In this document: piece after piece, positions 1 to 7,500 of the stretch
Position numbering within the stretch: position 1 is the stretch's first letter
How the letters are laid out: the number at the start of each line of letters is the position of its first letter
DNA from: Avelusimicrobium sp963660385
Lineage (GTDB): Bacteria; Elusimicrobiota; Elusimicrobia; Elusimicrobiales; Elusimicrobiaceae
Direction of reading: 5' to 3'
Length of the DNA: 19,936 bases
Assembly: GCA_963660385.1 (NCBI GenBank)
Contig: CAVKWQ010000031.1
Location: 1 to 19,936, forward strand
Position numbers and translations under genes: made by a program
The notes under the pieces: generated by a model
What the model was told of the DNA's origin: nothing
The model's input: the letters and a program-made list of their open reading frames with translations, nothing else
Databases searched by the model: none

Positions 1-85
1 GTCATCCCCGAAGGTTTCTGTCGGGGATCTGTTTTTATTAAAAAAGGAAAACAACAGATTCCCGACTACGACACTCGGGAATGAC
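1..85 (+). repeat. Full copy of a GTCAT...ATGAC paired-hairpin repeat
   Basis: An 85-bp element that starts GTCAT and ends ATGAC. The left half is an 8-bp stem, ATCCCCGA (4-11) with TCGGGGAT (21-28), around a 9-nt loop. The right half is ATTCCCGA (58-65) with TCGGGAAT (75-82), also around a 9-nt loop. The left and right stems can also pair with each other, so the DNA or RNA could fold as two small hairpins or one long one. The interior is A-rich and ends AACAACAG. Related copies lie at 5857, 5924, 16643, 19536, 19599, 19727 and 19849. It sits directly before a pilin-like frame. It resembles a small non-coding palindromic element with no transposase in view. The left edge is the window edge, so it may extend further. 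Confidence 0.8.
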
Positions 86-130
86 ACCCCTAGCAGAAGT
101 GTCCGCACGGTTAAGATTGGCTCAACGAGT

Positions 131-634
131 GCAGGCTTTACCTTAATTGAACTATTAGTTGTCGTGCTTATCATTGGCATTTTGGCGGCGGAGGCTTTGC
201 CACAATATACTAAGGCGGTTACCAAATCCCGTTTTGCAGAAGCAATGGCCAACTTAAAGACGATTGCGGAGGCGGATAAAGTTTGCCGTTTGGCCGGAGG
301 GGGAAACGGAGGCGGCTGTTTCACTGCTGGACTTTGTACTATGGCTGATTTGGATATCTCAATCGGAACATCAGACGATTTTGGAAATTATGCAGAGTCT
401 AAAAACTTTGTTTATAACGCCAGTTGCATTGCAGCCGATTGGCAACATCCCATTACGGCCGCTTCCGCCCATTATAATCGGGAAGATGTTTGTATATGTA
501 TGTTAGATTCTGGGGAATTTGTGGTTGCACAAGGCGATGATAATGTAGGCTGTGGCCCCAAAGAGCCTACTTTGGATTATGCCAAACTTTTGCAGTTGCG
601 TGAAGTTGGCTATGAAGAGTGTGCCTGTTGTTAG
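131..634 (+). CDS. Type IV pilin-like protein, cysteine-rich, start codon missing or outside window (possible pseudogene)
   Basis: The frame from 131 reads AGFTLIELLVVVLIIGIL, the conserved N-terminal helix of type IV pilins and type II pseudopilins, with the Gly/Phe prepilin peptidase site and Glu at mature position 5. The family is exported, N-methylated and assembled into fibres. I start the feature at the motif because no good start codon exists. The frame stays open leftward through the hairpin repeat to the window edge without ATG, GTG or TTG. The GTG at 164 lies inside the helix and cannot be the true start. An ATG at 81, formed by the end of the repeat, opens a short basic leader in another frame that stops just after the cleavage site. 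The mature part has about ten cysteines and ends ECACC, unlike ordinary major pilins. A two-way terminator follows at 649-681. The pilin-like identity is firm; whether the gene is functional is uncertain. Confidence 0.75.
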   Translation, partial: AGFTLIELLVVVLIIGILAAEALPQYTKAVTKSRFAEAMANLKTIAEADKVCRLAGGGNGGGCFTAGLCTMADLDISIGTSDDFGNYAESKNFVYNASCIAADWQHPITAASAHYNREDVCICMLDSGEFVVAQGDDNVGCGPKEPTLDYAKLLQLREVGYEECACC

Positions 635-648
635 CGCAAATTTAGTTA

Positions 649-681
649 TAAAAAACCCCCGGCGCTAAACCGGGGGTTTTT
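649..681. terminator. Bidirectional intrinsic terminator between pilin-like gene and fba
   Basis: CCCCCGG (656-662) pairs with CCGGGGG (670-676) around a 7-nt loop. The stem is flanked by A5 on the left and T5 on the right, so a U-tract is made on both strands. It serves the pilin-like gene (+) and the aldolase gene (-), which converge here. Confidence 0.92.
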
Positions 682-698
682 CAATTAAAACAAGTAAC

Positions 699-1676
699 TT
701 ATTTAATGCGGCCAGCGGAACCAAAGACGTTCTGGTTCTTTTCGGCATACATTTTGATAAGTTCTTCGCGGGCCGGGCCCAAGTATTTGCGCGGGTCAAA
801 TTCGCTGGGTTTGGTGGCGAAGATTTTGCGGATGGTGGCGGTCATTACCAAGCGTCCGTCGGAGTCCACGTTGATTTTGCACACAGCCATTTTGGCGGCT
901 TTGCGAAGTTGTTCTTCGGGCACGCCGGCGGTGTTTTCCAATTTGCCGCCGTATTCGTTGATTTGTTTGACGGCCCATTGCGGAACGCTGGAAGAACCGT
1001 GCAATACAATCGGGAAACCGGGCAAGCGTTTGGAAACTTCTTCCAAGATGTCAAAGCGGAGTTCGGGCAATTTTTCGCCGGGCTGTACTTTGAATTTGTA
1101 AGCGCCGTGAGAAGTACCAATGGAAATAGCCAAGGAATCCACGCCGGTGCGTTTTACAAAGTCTTCCACTTGGGCGGGGTCGGTGTAGGTGTGGTGTTCG
1201 GCGGAAACTTCGTCTTCAATACCAGCCAAAACGCCGAGTTCGCCTTCTACGGTTACATCGTGTTGGTGAGCGTATTCCACTACTTTTTTGGTAAGGGCTA
1301 CGTTTTCTTCGTACGGCAAGTGAGAGCCGTCAATCATTACGGAAGAGAAACCATTGTCAATGCAGTCTTTGCACAGTTCAAAAGAATCGCCGTGGTCCAA
1401 GTGCAAGCAGAGCGGAACCGGTTTGCCGATTTCGTTCATCATTTCCACCGCACCGCGGGCCATCCAGCGCAAAAGCGTGGAGTTGGCATATTGGCGGGCG
1501 CCTTTGGAAACCTGCAAGATTACCGGGGAGCCGGTCTGTACACAAGCGGTAACAATCGCTTGCAACTGTTCCATATTGTTAAAGTTGTAAGCCGGAATGG
1601 CATAACCGCCAGCCATAGCGTCTTTGAACATCTGTCTGGTGTTTACCAGACCCAGTTCTTTATAAGAAACGGTCAT
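699..1676 (-). CDS. fba: Class II fructose-1,6-bisphosphate aldolase
   Basis: A cytosolic glycolytic and gluconeogenic enzyme that interconverts fructose 1,6-bisphosphate with glyceraldehyde 3-phosphate and dihydroxyacetone phosphate. The 325-residue product covers the whole zinc-dependent family. LHLDHG carries the catalytic Asp (about 94) and a zinc His (about 95). EGELG lies near 144-148, GTSHGAYKF carries a second zinc His (about 190), VLHGSSS a third (about 226), and KINVDSD near 268-273 belongs to the phosphate-binding region. The start is supported by AGGAGG (complement of 1684-1689), seven bases upstream of the ATG. Another ATG directly abuts the AGGAGG and is too close to use. It stands alone on this strand and faces the M42-transketolase operon across about 200 bp. 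A tagatose-bisphosphate aldolase role cannot be fully excluded, but fructose bisphosphate is the likelier substrate. Confidence 0.93.
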   Translation of the reverse strand: MTVSYKELGLVNTRQMFKDAMAGGYAIPAYNFNNMEQLQAIVTACVQTGSPVILQVSKGARQYANSTLLRWMARGAVEMMNEIGKPVPLCLHLDHGDSFELCKDCIDNGFSSVMIDGSHLPYEENVALTKKVVEYAHQHDVTVEGELGVLAGIEDEVSAEHHTYTDPAQVEDFVKRTGVDSLAISIGTSHGAYKFKVQPGEKLPELRFDILEEVSKRLPGFPIVLHGSSSVPQWAVKQINEYGGKLENTAGVPEEQLRKAAKMAVCKINVDSDGRLVMTATIRKIFATKPSEFDPRKYLGPAREELIKMYAEKNQNVFGSAGRIK

Positions 1677-1813
1677 TGGACATCCTCCTAAAAAATATTT
1701 CTGTCCTAAATATTTTACTATTTTTTGCGTTTTGTGGGGCGGGGGAATTGGATTAGTTCCTGCGCCGGGTGCATTAAAGAGTGCGCGCGCGTTCGTAAAT
1801 TAGACGGAAAAAC

Positions 1814-1842
1814 TTGCAAAAAAACGCCTTTGTGGGTATAAT
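1814..1842 (+). promoter_or_regulatory. Sigma-70-type promoter for the M42-transketolase-PPC operon
   Basis: TTGCAA (1814-1819) and a consensus TATAAT (1837-1842) are separated by 17 bp, the ideal spacing. The predicted transcript start is near 1849, giving a leader of about 25 nt before the ATG at 1876. The leader shows only a weak ribosome binding site (GTGAG). Confidence 0.75.
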
Positions 1843-1875
1843 GTAGATACCTTAACTGCCTAAAAGTGAGTAAAA

Positions 1876-2916
1876 ATGGACGCAAAACTAGATTTTTCTA
1901 TTCTTAAAACCTTAACCGAACTTCCCGGCGTGTCCGGCCGCGAAACCGCCGTGCGGGAATATCTCAAAAATCTGCTGAAAGATTCGGCGGACGAAATCCG
2001 CACCGATGCTTTGGGTAATTTGATTGTTTTTAAAAAGGGCTCGTCCGACAAGAATTTGCTTTTTTGCGCGCATATGGACGAAGTGGGCCTGATGGTTCAC
2101 TTTGTGGACGAGCGCGGTTTTTTGCGCTTTGTAACGGTGGGGGGAATTGACCCCCGCACCTTGCTTGCCCAGCGGGTGCGCGTGCAAACCAAATCGGGTG
2201 CACTGCTGGGGATTATTGATACCAAACCCGCGCACATCACCACCGAGGCCGACCGCGGAAAGGCATTAGGCGTAAAGGAACTTTTTATTGATTTGGGTCT
2301 CCCGGCGGAAGAGGTCAAAAAACGCGTGGAACCCGGCGATTGGGCGGTTTTGGACCGCAGTTACGAGGAGTTTGGCGACGGTAAAATTTCCGCCAAGGCG
2401 TTAGATAACCGCGCGGGCGTGTTTGTATTGGCCGAAGTGGTGCGCGCCTTAAAAAATCCCTTTTATAATGTATATGCCGTTTTTACGGTGCAAGAAGAAG
2501 TCGGCTTGCGCGGAGCCACTACGGCGGCTTATGGCGTAAATGCCGATGTTTCCTTGTGTTTAGACACCACGGGCGCGGCGGATATTCCCGGTTGCACGCC
2601 GCAGGATTATATTTGTTCGTTAGGCGGCGGCGTGGGGCTTACGGCCCTGGACGCGCGGACAATTACGCCTGAAGGGTTATTTAACGAACTCAAACAGATT
2701 TGTGATACGCACAATATCCGCAGGCAGGTGCGCGTGGCACCCCGCGGCGGAAACGATGCAGGCGCGGTGCACTTGTCCAAAACGGGTGTGCCCACTTGCG
2801 GATTATCAGTTCCCACGCGCAACATCCACTCCAATGTGGAAATTGTCAGTAAACAAGACCTAGATAATACTTTCCGCCTGGCGTATTGGGCGGCGCAGAA
2901 CGGCCTGAAAGCATAG
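1876..2916 (+). CDS. M42 family metallo-aminopeptidase
   Basis: A cytosolic dinuclear-metal aminopeptidase of the M42 (glutamyl aminopeptidase/TET) family, which trims N-terminal residues from peptides and usually assembles as a large dodecamer. The 346 residues match the family length. Metal and catalytic residues are visible: CAHMDEVG (His about 66, Asp 68), ALDNRAG (Asp about 177), VQEEVGLRG (the Glu pair about 207-208), CLDTTGAADIPG (Asp about 230) and the terminal RNIHSNVE histidine. The PDZ-like insert between the first two motifs is present. It is the first gene of an operon; the transketolase-like gene follows after 15 bp. The substrate cannot be told from sequence; older annotations call relatives endoglucanase or CelM, which I consider a misnomer. 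Confidence 0.92.
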   Translation: MDAKLDFSILKTLTELPGVSGRETAVREYLKNLLKDSADEIRTDALGNLIVFKKGSSDKNLLFCAHMDEVGLMVHFVDERGFLRFVTVGGIDPRTLLAQRVRVQTKSGALLGIIDTKPAHITTEADRGKALGVKELFIDLGLPAEEVKKRVEPGDWAVLDRSYEEFGDGKISAKALDNRAGVFVLAEVVRALKNPFYNVYAVFTVQEEVGLRGATTAAYGVNADVSLCLDTTGAADIPGCTPQDYICSLGGGVGLTALDARTITPEGLFNELKQICDTHNIRRQVRVAPRGGNDAGAVHLSKTGVPTCGLSVPTRNIHSNVEIVSKQDLDNTFRLAYWAAQNGLKA

Positions 2917-2931
2917 GCCGGAGGATAGATT

Positions 2932-5280
2932 ATGAGTACATTTCAATTAGGCAAAAAAAGAGCCGTTTTCTTGGATGTAACCGATTATTTAAATAACCCC
3001 GCTTACCAAATAAGCGAAGAGGATAAAAAAGCCCTTTCGCGCTTGGACGTAGCCTACCGCGCATTGGTATCCCTTTTATATAACTATGTGCCCACTTCCG
3101 GCCACCCGGGGGGCAGTATTTCCAGCGGGCGGTTTGTAGAACACCTGTTGTATAAAGATATGGCGTACGATATTACGCACCCGCACAAAGACGAAGCCGA
3201 TATTATTTCCTATGCGGCGGGGCATAAAGCCTTGGGCCTGTATGCTATGTGGGCTTTGCGCAACGAGTGCGCGCGTATTGCCGCGCCGGAACTCTTGCCC
3301 GCGAGCGACAAAGAACAACTGCGCTTAGAGGATTTGCTCGGCTTCCGCCACCCCAAAGTGCAGGGAACCCCTTTATTTAAAAAATTCCACTCCAAAGCCT
3401 TGGGCGGCCACCCGGAACCCTTAGTTCCGTTTGTGCGCACCTCTACGGGCGCGAGCGGCGTGGGCGACGGCTCGGCTGTCGGCCTGGCTTTGGCGGCGGC
3501 TGATGCCTACGGCGAAAATTGCCCCGTGGTGCACATTGTGGAAGGCGAAGGCGGCTTAACGGCCGGGCGCGTGAGCGAAGTGGCCGGTATGGCGGCTACG
3601 GCGCAATTAAAGAACGCGGTCTTCCATATTGACTGGAACGAAGCCTCTATTGAAAGCGAACGCGTAACTGCCGACGGCGAACACCCCGGCGATTATGTAC
3701 AATGGAACCCGATGGAGTTCTTCTACATCCACGATTTTAACGTTATCCGCGTGCCGGACGGCCACGATTATAACCAAATCCATATTGCGCACAAACTGGC
3801 GGAAGAAATCACTAACCACCAGCCCACGGCGATTGTCTATCGCACGGTCAAGGGGTGGCATTATGGTATTGAGGGCAAAGCCTCGCACGGCTCCGGCCAC
3901 AAGTTCGCTTCCGAAGGGTTTTATAAATCCTTGGAAGAGTTTGAAACCACCTTTAACGTAAAATTCCCGCATTTTGAAGGCGACAAAACCGCTGAAAATA
4001 TTGAAAAATACTACTGGGACAGTTTGCTGACCGTCCGCCACGCGTTGGAAGCGGACAAAACGGTAGCCGCTTTCGGTGCGGCGCAATTAAAGGCCGCCAG
4101 CCAAAAGTTAGCCAATAAAAAACGCGCCGTCCGGGCGGGCCTGGGCAACTGCCAGGACCTTTACACCAAATTCCACGAGGGCGAAGTCCCGGTGGAATTT
4201 GTGTTTGAAAAGGGCAAATCCTACACCACCCGCGGTATTTTGGGTGCGGTGCTGGCCTATTTGAACAAACATACAAACGGTACGATTTTAACCGCGTCCG
4301 CCGATTTGTACGGCTCCACGGGTGCCGCGGCGATTGCCAAGGACTTCCCGGCGGGCAATTTTAACACGCAGACCAATCCGCTTTCGCGCCGTTTGGCGGG
4401 CGGCGGTATCTGCGAGGACGGTATGGCCGCGCTTTGCACGGGTATTTCCGCCTTTGGAAAGCACATCGGCGTGGCGGCTTCGTACGGGGCGTTTTTAGCC
4501 TTTGAACACGTGGCGGCCCGTTTGCACGCTATCGGCGTACAATGTGCGCGCGAAGCAGGCGTGAACCCCAACACCTTTATTATGTTTAACGGACACGCCA
4601 GCGTGCCCACCGGCGAGGACGGCCCGACGCACGCCGACCCGCAGTCCCTGCAACTGGTGCAGGATAACTTTCCAAAGGGCGCCTGCATTACCATTACTCC
4701 CTTGGAAGTAGATGAAATTTGGCCGCTTACCGTGCGCGCTTTATCCTTGCGCCCGGCGGTGTTTGCACCGTTTGTGGTGCGCCCGTCTTACGCGTTTATG
4801 GACCGCGAAGCCTTGGGCGCCGACCCGGCGATTAACGCCGTAAACGGTGTGTACTATTTGCGCCGCGCCAAAGGCAAGGCCGCCGGTACGGTGATTGTAC
4901 AAGGCGCGGGCGTGGGCCGCATTGTGGTGGAAAAAGTGCTGCCTGCTTTGAACGCGGGCGGGCCGGACTTAAATGTGCTGTATGTAGCCAGCCGCGAACT
5001 GTTTGAAGCGTTGCCGAAAGCGGAACAGGACAAAATCCTGCCGCCCGAAATGCTGCGCACGGCTATGGGCATTACGGACTTTACGCTCCCGACCTTGGAT
5101 TGCTGGCTTAACAGCGTGGCGGGCCGCGCGCACTCGCTCTACCCGCATAAAAAAGGCGAATTTTTATCCAGCGGTTCGGCTGACAAAGTATATGAAGAAG
5201 CCGGGCTGGACGGCGCTTCCCTGTTGGCGGCGTTAAAAGACTACGCCCGCGATTTGGCGCAAGCCCAAGCGTGGATGTAA
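2932..5280 (+). CDS. Divergent transketolase-family thiamine-diphosphate enzyme
   Basis: The order of motifs is that of transketolase, which moves two-carbon ketol units between sugar phosphates in the non-oxidative pentose phosphate pathway. In order: SGHPGG, AAGHKALGLY, GGHPEP, the thiamine-diphosphate region, ASHGSGH, GGICEDGM (the catalytic Glu that activates the cofactor), NGHAS and GEDGPTHADPQ. At 782 residues it is well over the usual 620-680. The metal/diphosphate motif reads GEG instead of the near-universal GDG, and the region usually reading GPLGQG reads GASGVGDG. So the core is intact but the enzyme belongs to an unusual branch. GGAGG (2918-2922) fixes the ATG. It lies 15 bp after the M42 gene and 20 bp before the PPC gene. 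True transketolase is most likely; a phosphoketolase-like or other ketose activity is possible. Confidence 0.82.
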   Translation: MSTFQLGKKRAVFLDVTDYLNNPAYQISEEDKKALSRLDVAYRALVSLLYNYVPTSGHPGGSISSGRFVEHLLYKDMAYDITHPHKDEADIISYAAGHKALGLYAMWALRNECARIAAPELLPASDKEQLRLEDLLGFRHPKVQGTPLFKKFHSKALGGHPEPLVPFVRTSTGASGVGDGSAVGLALAAADAYGENCPVVHIVEGEGGLTAGRVSEVAGMAATAQLKNAVFHIDWNEASIESERVTADGEHPGDYVQWNPMEFFYIHDFNVIRVPDGHDYNQIHIAHKLAEEITNHQPTAIVYRTVKGWHYGIEGKASHGSGHKFASEGFYKSLEEFETTFNVKFPHFEGDKTAENIEKYYWDSLLTVRHALEADKTVAAFGAAQLKAASQKLANKKRAVRAGLGNCQDLYTKFHEGEVPVEFVFEKGKSYTTRGILGAVLAYLNKHTNGTILTASADLYGSTGAAAIAKDFPAGNFNTQTNPLSRRLAGGGICEDGMAALCTGISAFGKHIGVAASYGAFLAFEHVAARLHAIGVQCAREAGVNPNTFIMFNGHASVPTGEDGPTHADPQSLQLVQDNFPKGACITITPLEVDEIWPLTVRALSLRPAVFAPFVVRPSYAFMDREALGADPAINAVNGVYYLRRAKGKAAGTVIVQGAGVGRIVVEKVLPALNAGGPDLNVLYVASRELFEALPKAEQDKILPPEMLRTAMGITDFTLPTLDCWLNSVAGRAHSLYPHKKGEFLSSGSADKVYEEAGLDGASLLAALKDYARDLAQAQAWM

Positions 5281-5300
5281 CATATTTATAGGAGATTAAA

Positions 5301-5729
5301 ATGGCAGAAGAAAAACCTTATTTAACCGGACGGACGTATTTATTTAAACTCCCCAAAGGAAAAGATTTGTTGGAAACCTTGGCCGATTTTTGCCACGATA
5401 ACCAAGTAAAATGCGGTATCGTAAGCGTAATGGGCTCGGTGTCCAACGCGACGGTTGGCGTATACGACCAAGCCAAAAAGAAATACGATAAAAAAGTAAT
5501 CAACGAGGAAATGGAACTGATTTCCCTCACGGGTAATATCAGCATCCAGGATAACCGCCCCCAAGTGCACGCGCACGTGGTGATGTGCGGCAAGGATTAC
5601 AACGCCATCGGTGGGCACTTGTTCCCCGGCACCAAGATTTACGTTTGCGAAGCGTATATCCAGGAACTGGTGGGCGAACCCAAGGTAAGACGCTCCGACA
5701 AGGTTACCAAACTTTCGCTTTGGGCCTAA
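5301..5729 (+). CDS. PPC/DUF296 domain protein
   Basis: A single-domain 142-residue protein of the PPC (plant and prokaryote conserved, DUF296) family. The hallmark histidines are visible as VHAHVV (His 90 and 92) and GGHL (His about 106), which in solved family members bind a metal in a small trimer. In plants the domain accompanies AT-hook DNA-binding proteins; bacterial stand-alone members have no settled function, so I assign none. TAGGAG sits just before the ATG. It is the last gene of the operon with the aminopeptidase and transketolase-like enzyme, 20 bp after the latter, and is followed by a strong terminator. No signal peptide or membrane segment is seen. Confidence 0.87.
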   Translation: MAEEKPYLTGRTYLFKLPKGKDLLETLADFCHDNQVKCGIVSVMGSVSNATVGVYDQAKKKYDKKVINEEMELISLTGNISIQDNRPQVHAHVVMCGKDYNAIGGHLFPGTKIYVCEAYIQELVGEPKVRRSDKVTKLSLWA

Positions 5730-5750
5730 CCCGGGCTTATAAGTATTTAT

Positions 5751-5786
5751 CCCGCGCTTGTGTTTTTTACACGCGCGGGGTTTTTT
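5751..5786 (+). terminator. Intrinsic terminator of the M42-transketolase-PPC operon
   Basis: CCCGCGC (5751-5757) pairs with GCGCGGG (5773-5779), with an inner GTG/CAC pair and a T-rich loop, followed by T6 at 5781-5786. Confidence 0.9.
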
Positions 5787-5856
5787 ATTTATAAAGAAGT
5801 GGTTACTGTGAACTGGCGGCCCGCAAGGTTCGGTGATCTGTCGTTGCCGTTTTGCC

Positions 5857-5887
5857 GTCATCCCGTAGTGTTGTTATACGGGATCTG
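5857..5887 (+). repeat. Solo left-half hairpin of the GTCAT repeat family
   Basis: GTC, then ATCCCGTA (5860-5867), a 9-nt loop, TACGGGAT (5877-5884), then CTG. It has the same geometry as the left hairpin of the full copies but a different stem sequence. No right-hand hairpin follows before the next copy at 5924. Confidence 0.75.
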
Positions 5888-5923
5888 TTTTTGTTATTTA
5901 ATTTTGTTGCTATCGTCTTTGTC

Positions 5924-6006
5924 GTCATCCCCGAAGGTTTCTGTCGGGGATCTGTCGTTATAAAATGAAGGAAAACAACATATTCCCACACTATTCGTGC
6001 CCGACC
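5924..6006 (+). repeat. Full but decayed copy of the GTCAT paired-hairpin repeat
   Basis: The left hairpin ATCCCCGA/TCGGGGAT (5927-5934, 5944-5951) is perfect and matches the copy at 1-85, loop included. The interior GTCGTTAT...GGAAAACAACA is kept, but the right hairpin has decayed. The short string CCCTAGCAG follows both this copy and copy 1, so homology goes slightly past the terminus. Together with the copy at 5857 it fills most of the 5787-6096 gap, in which I see no gene. Confidence 0.7.
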
Positions 6007-6096
6007 CTAGCAGCCTCATTTCCGCTACCCTTGGCAAAAGGGCTATTATAATACAAAGTATTTATTCCCTAAGTCAAGCGGAAAATAAAAAAGGGG

Positions 6097-6125
6097 TTGC
6101 CAAAGCGTAAAGAAAAGAGTTTAAT
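6097..6125 (+). promoter_or_regulatory. Promoter for the porin-like gene
   Basis: TTGCCA (6097-6102) and TTTAAT (6120-6125) are 17 bp apart. The implied transcript start is near 6132, leaving a leader of about 36 nt that carries AGGAGG at 6153-6158. A TATAAT at 6047-6052 is an alternative, but lacks a well-spaced -35 box. Confidence 0.6.
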
Positions 6126-6167
6126 AAAAAAGTAGGGTAGTAAAAATTACATAGGAGGACGTACCTA

Positions 6168-7373
6168 ATGAAGAAACTACTAGGCTTGCTCTTGGCTATG
6201 ACTATGGCGTGGCCTGTAACGGCAAGTGCAGAAGTGCTCAAAAACGTGGACCTCAAAGGCGAAATCCAAACGATTGCCTCTGACGCCCGCCACGATAACG
6301 TCGGTTTGTATAAATCCGGCACGAATTTCCGCGTATTGGCTGGTTTATCCGCTGATTTAGTGGAAGACGTAAGAGCCAATGTATTGTTCCAATACAATAA
6401 CGCTTGGTTGAGCGGTACCGAAGGCGACACCGTACAGGACTACTGGGACAATGTCCGCTTGGCCGAAGCCAATGTGGTGCTTTCCAACTTGTTCTGCTGC
6501 TTGGAAGCCACGGTAGGCCGCCAATTCTACGGCGATGAAGACAGCGCTGTAATGTATTTCGGCCCCAACCACTATGTGTTTGGTATGAACGCTGCTCCGT
6601 CCTTGGACGCTGCCAAATTGGTTTACAGCGACGATTTCAAAACCTTCACGATGATTGCCGGTAAAGTGGTTACCTATACGACGGTGCCGGGTTCCGCTGA
6701 TCCTGTTATTGATGATGACGTTACCGTTTATGGGTTGGACTTGAAACTGAACTTGACCGACACCTTGACCGCCCAAATCTACGGTTACGATTTTATGAAC
6801 AGCAACTATGATGCTTCCACCGAAAAGAGACACGAAGGTTTCTATGGTGCCAAAGCCACCTTTGCGCCCGAAGCCGCTACGTTGAGCGCGGAATATGCCC
6901 GCGGTTACGAAGCCAACAGACTGTTCAGAGAAGGCGATAACTCTCCGTATATGGTGAAAGTGGATGCGGCCCTGAATATGGACGTACTCACCCCCAGAGC
7001 GGCCTTCTACTATGCCAAAGGCGAAGTGTCTCCGTTTGGTAACTACTTCCCGGGTTTGGCTGTCGGCCACGCATTAGCGGGTAACGGTGATTCCTTTGCC
7101 GAATACTCCACTGATGGTGTGAGAATGTTCAATGTGGGCGTGGACTATGCTTGGAACAAGTTCGTGTTCTCCTTGGATGGGTTCTCCTTCCAAGACCGCA
7201 CCGCCCAAGACTCCTCTACTTGGGAAGCCGACTTGGTGGCCAAATACAACCACAACGACTATGTACAACTCTTTGCCGGTATCGGTTATGCTAAATATGG
7301 CACGGCTGTCAAAGATGTGCAAGACACCAAAGACAACACCGTTGGCCAGTTGGGTATGCTCATTAAGTTCTAA
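6168..7373 (+). CDS. Porin-like outer membrane beta-barrel protein
   Basis: A 401-residue exported protein. MKKLLGLLLAMTMAWPVTASA is a clear Sec signal peptide with cleavage after ASA (about residue 21). The mature part has alternating short strands rich in Tyr, Phe, Gly and Asp and ends GMLIKF; the terminal Phe is the usual beta-barrel assembly signal. It probably forms a substrate or ion channel in the outer membrane. I do not recognise a specific porin family and claim no substrate. The start is fixed by AGGAGG nine bases upstream and by the signal peptide. It is a single-gene unit with its own promoter and a strong terminator, and its Arg codons are often AGA, unlike the CGC-rich neighbours, consistent with high expression. 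A CCC pair near residues 105-108 (FCC) is an oddity in a barrel. Confidence 0.8.
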   Translation: MKKLLGLLLAMTMAWPVTASAEVLKNVDLKGEIQTIASDARHDNVGLYKSGTNFRVLAGLSADLVEDVRANVLFQYNNAWLSGTEGDTVQDYWDNVRLAEANVVLSNLFCCLEATVGRQFYGDEDSAVMYFGPNHYVFGMNAAPSLDAAKLVYSDDFKTFTMIAGKVVTYTTVPGSADPVIDDDVTVYGLDLKLNLTDTLTAQIYGYDFMNSNYDASTEKRHEGFYGAKATFAPEAATLSAEYARGYEANRLFREGDNSPYMVKVDAALNMDVLTPRAAFYYAKGEVSPFGNYFPGLAVGHALAGNGDSFAEYSTDGVRMFNVGVDYAWNKFVFSLDGFSFQDRTAQDSSTWEADLVAKYNHNDYVQLFAGIGYAKYGTAVKDVQDTKDNTVGQLGMLIKF

Positions 7374-7400
7374 CTTAACTGACTGCTGATAGTTTTGTTA

Positions 7401-7430
7401 AAGGCCCCGCCTCCGTGGCGGGGCCTTTTT
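7401..7430 (+). terminator. Intrinsic terminator of the porin-like gene
   Basis: A perfect 11-bp stem, AAGGCCCCGCC (7401-7411) with GGCGGGGCCTT (7417-7427), has a 5-nt loop and a T5 tract. Confidence 0.95.
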
Positions 7431-7438
7431 GCTGTACA

Positions 7439-7476
7439 TAAAAACCCCGCCTTGGCAAAACTGCCAGGGCGGGGGA
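7439..7476 (-). terminator. Intrinsic terminator of hydG
   Basis: CCCCGCCTTGGC (7445-7456) pairs with GCCAGGGCGGGG (7463-7474) with one G-T pair. On the minus strand the stem is followed by a T5 tract (complement of 7440-7444), so it ends hydG transcription. Confidence 0.88.
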
Positions 7477-7500
7477 AAATAAACCATTGGTAAAGCAGAA

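Noticed and set aside
909..1691. 260-residue plus-strand frame opposite fba
   Set aside because: It is antisense to a gene with all aldolase motifs, shows no domain, and has no ribosome binding site. It exists because of the codon bias of the real gene.
5760..5963. 67-residue frame across the terminator and repeats
   Set aside because: It begins inside a terminator hairpin and is translated repeat sequence; no ribosome binding site.
6031..6052. TTGGCA with TATAAT as the porin promoter
   Set aside because: The two boxes are only 10 bp apart, too close for sigma-70; the pair at 6097-6125 has the ideal 17 bp.
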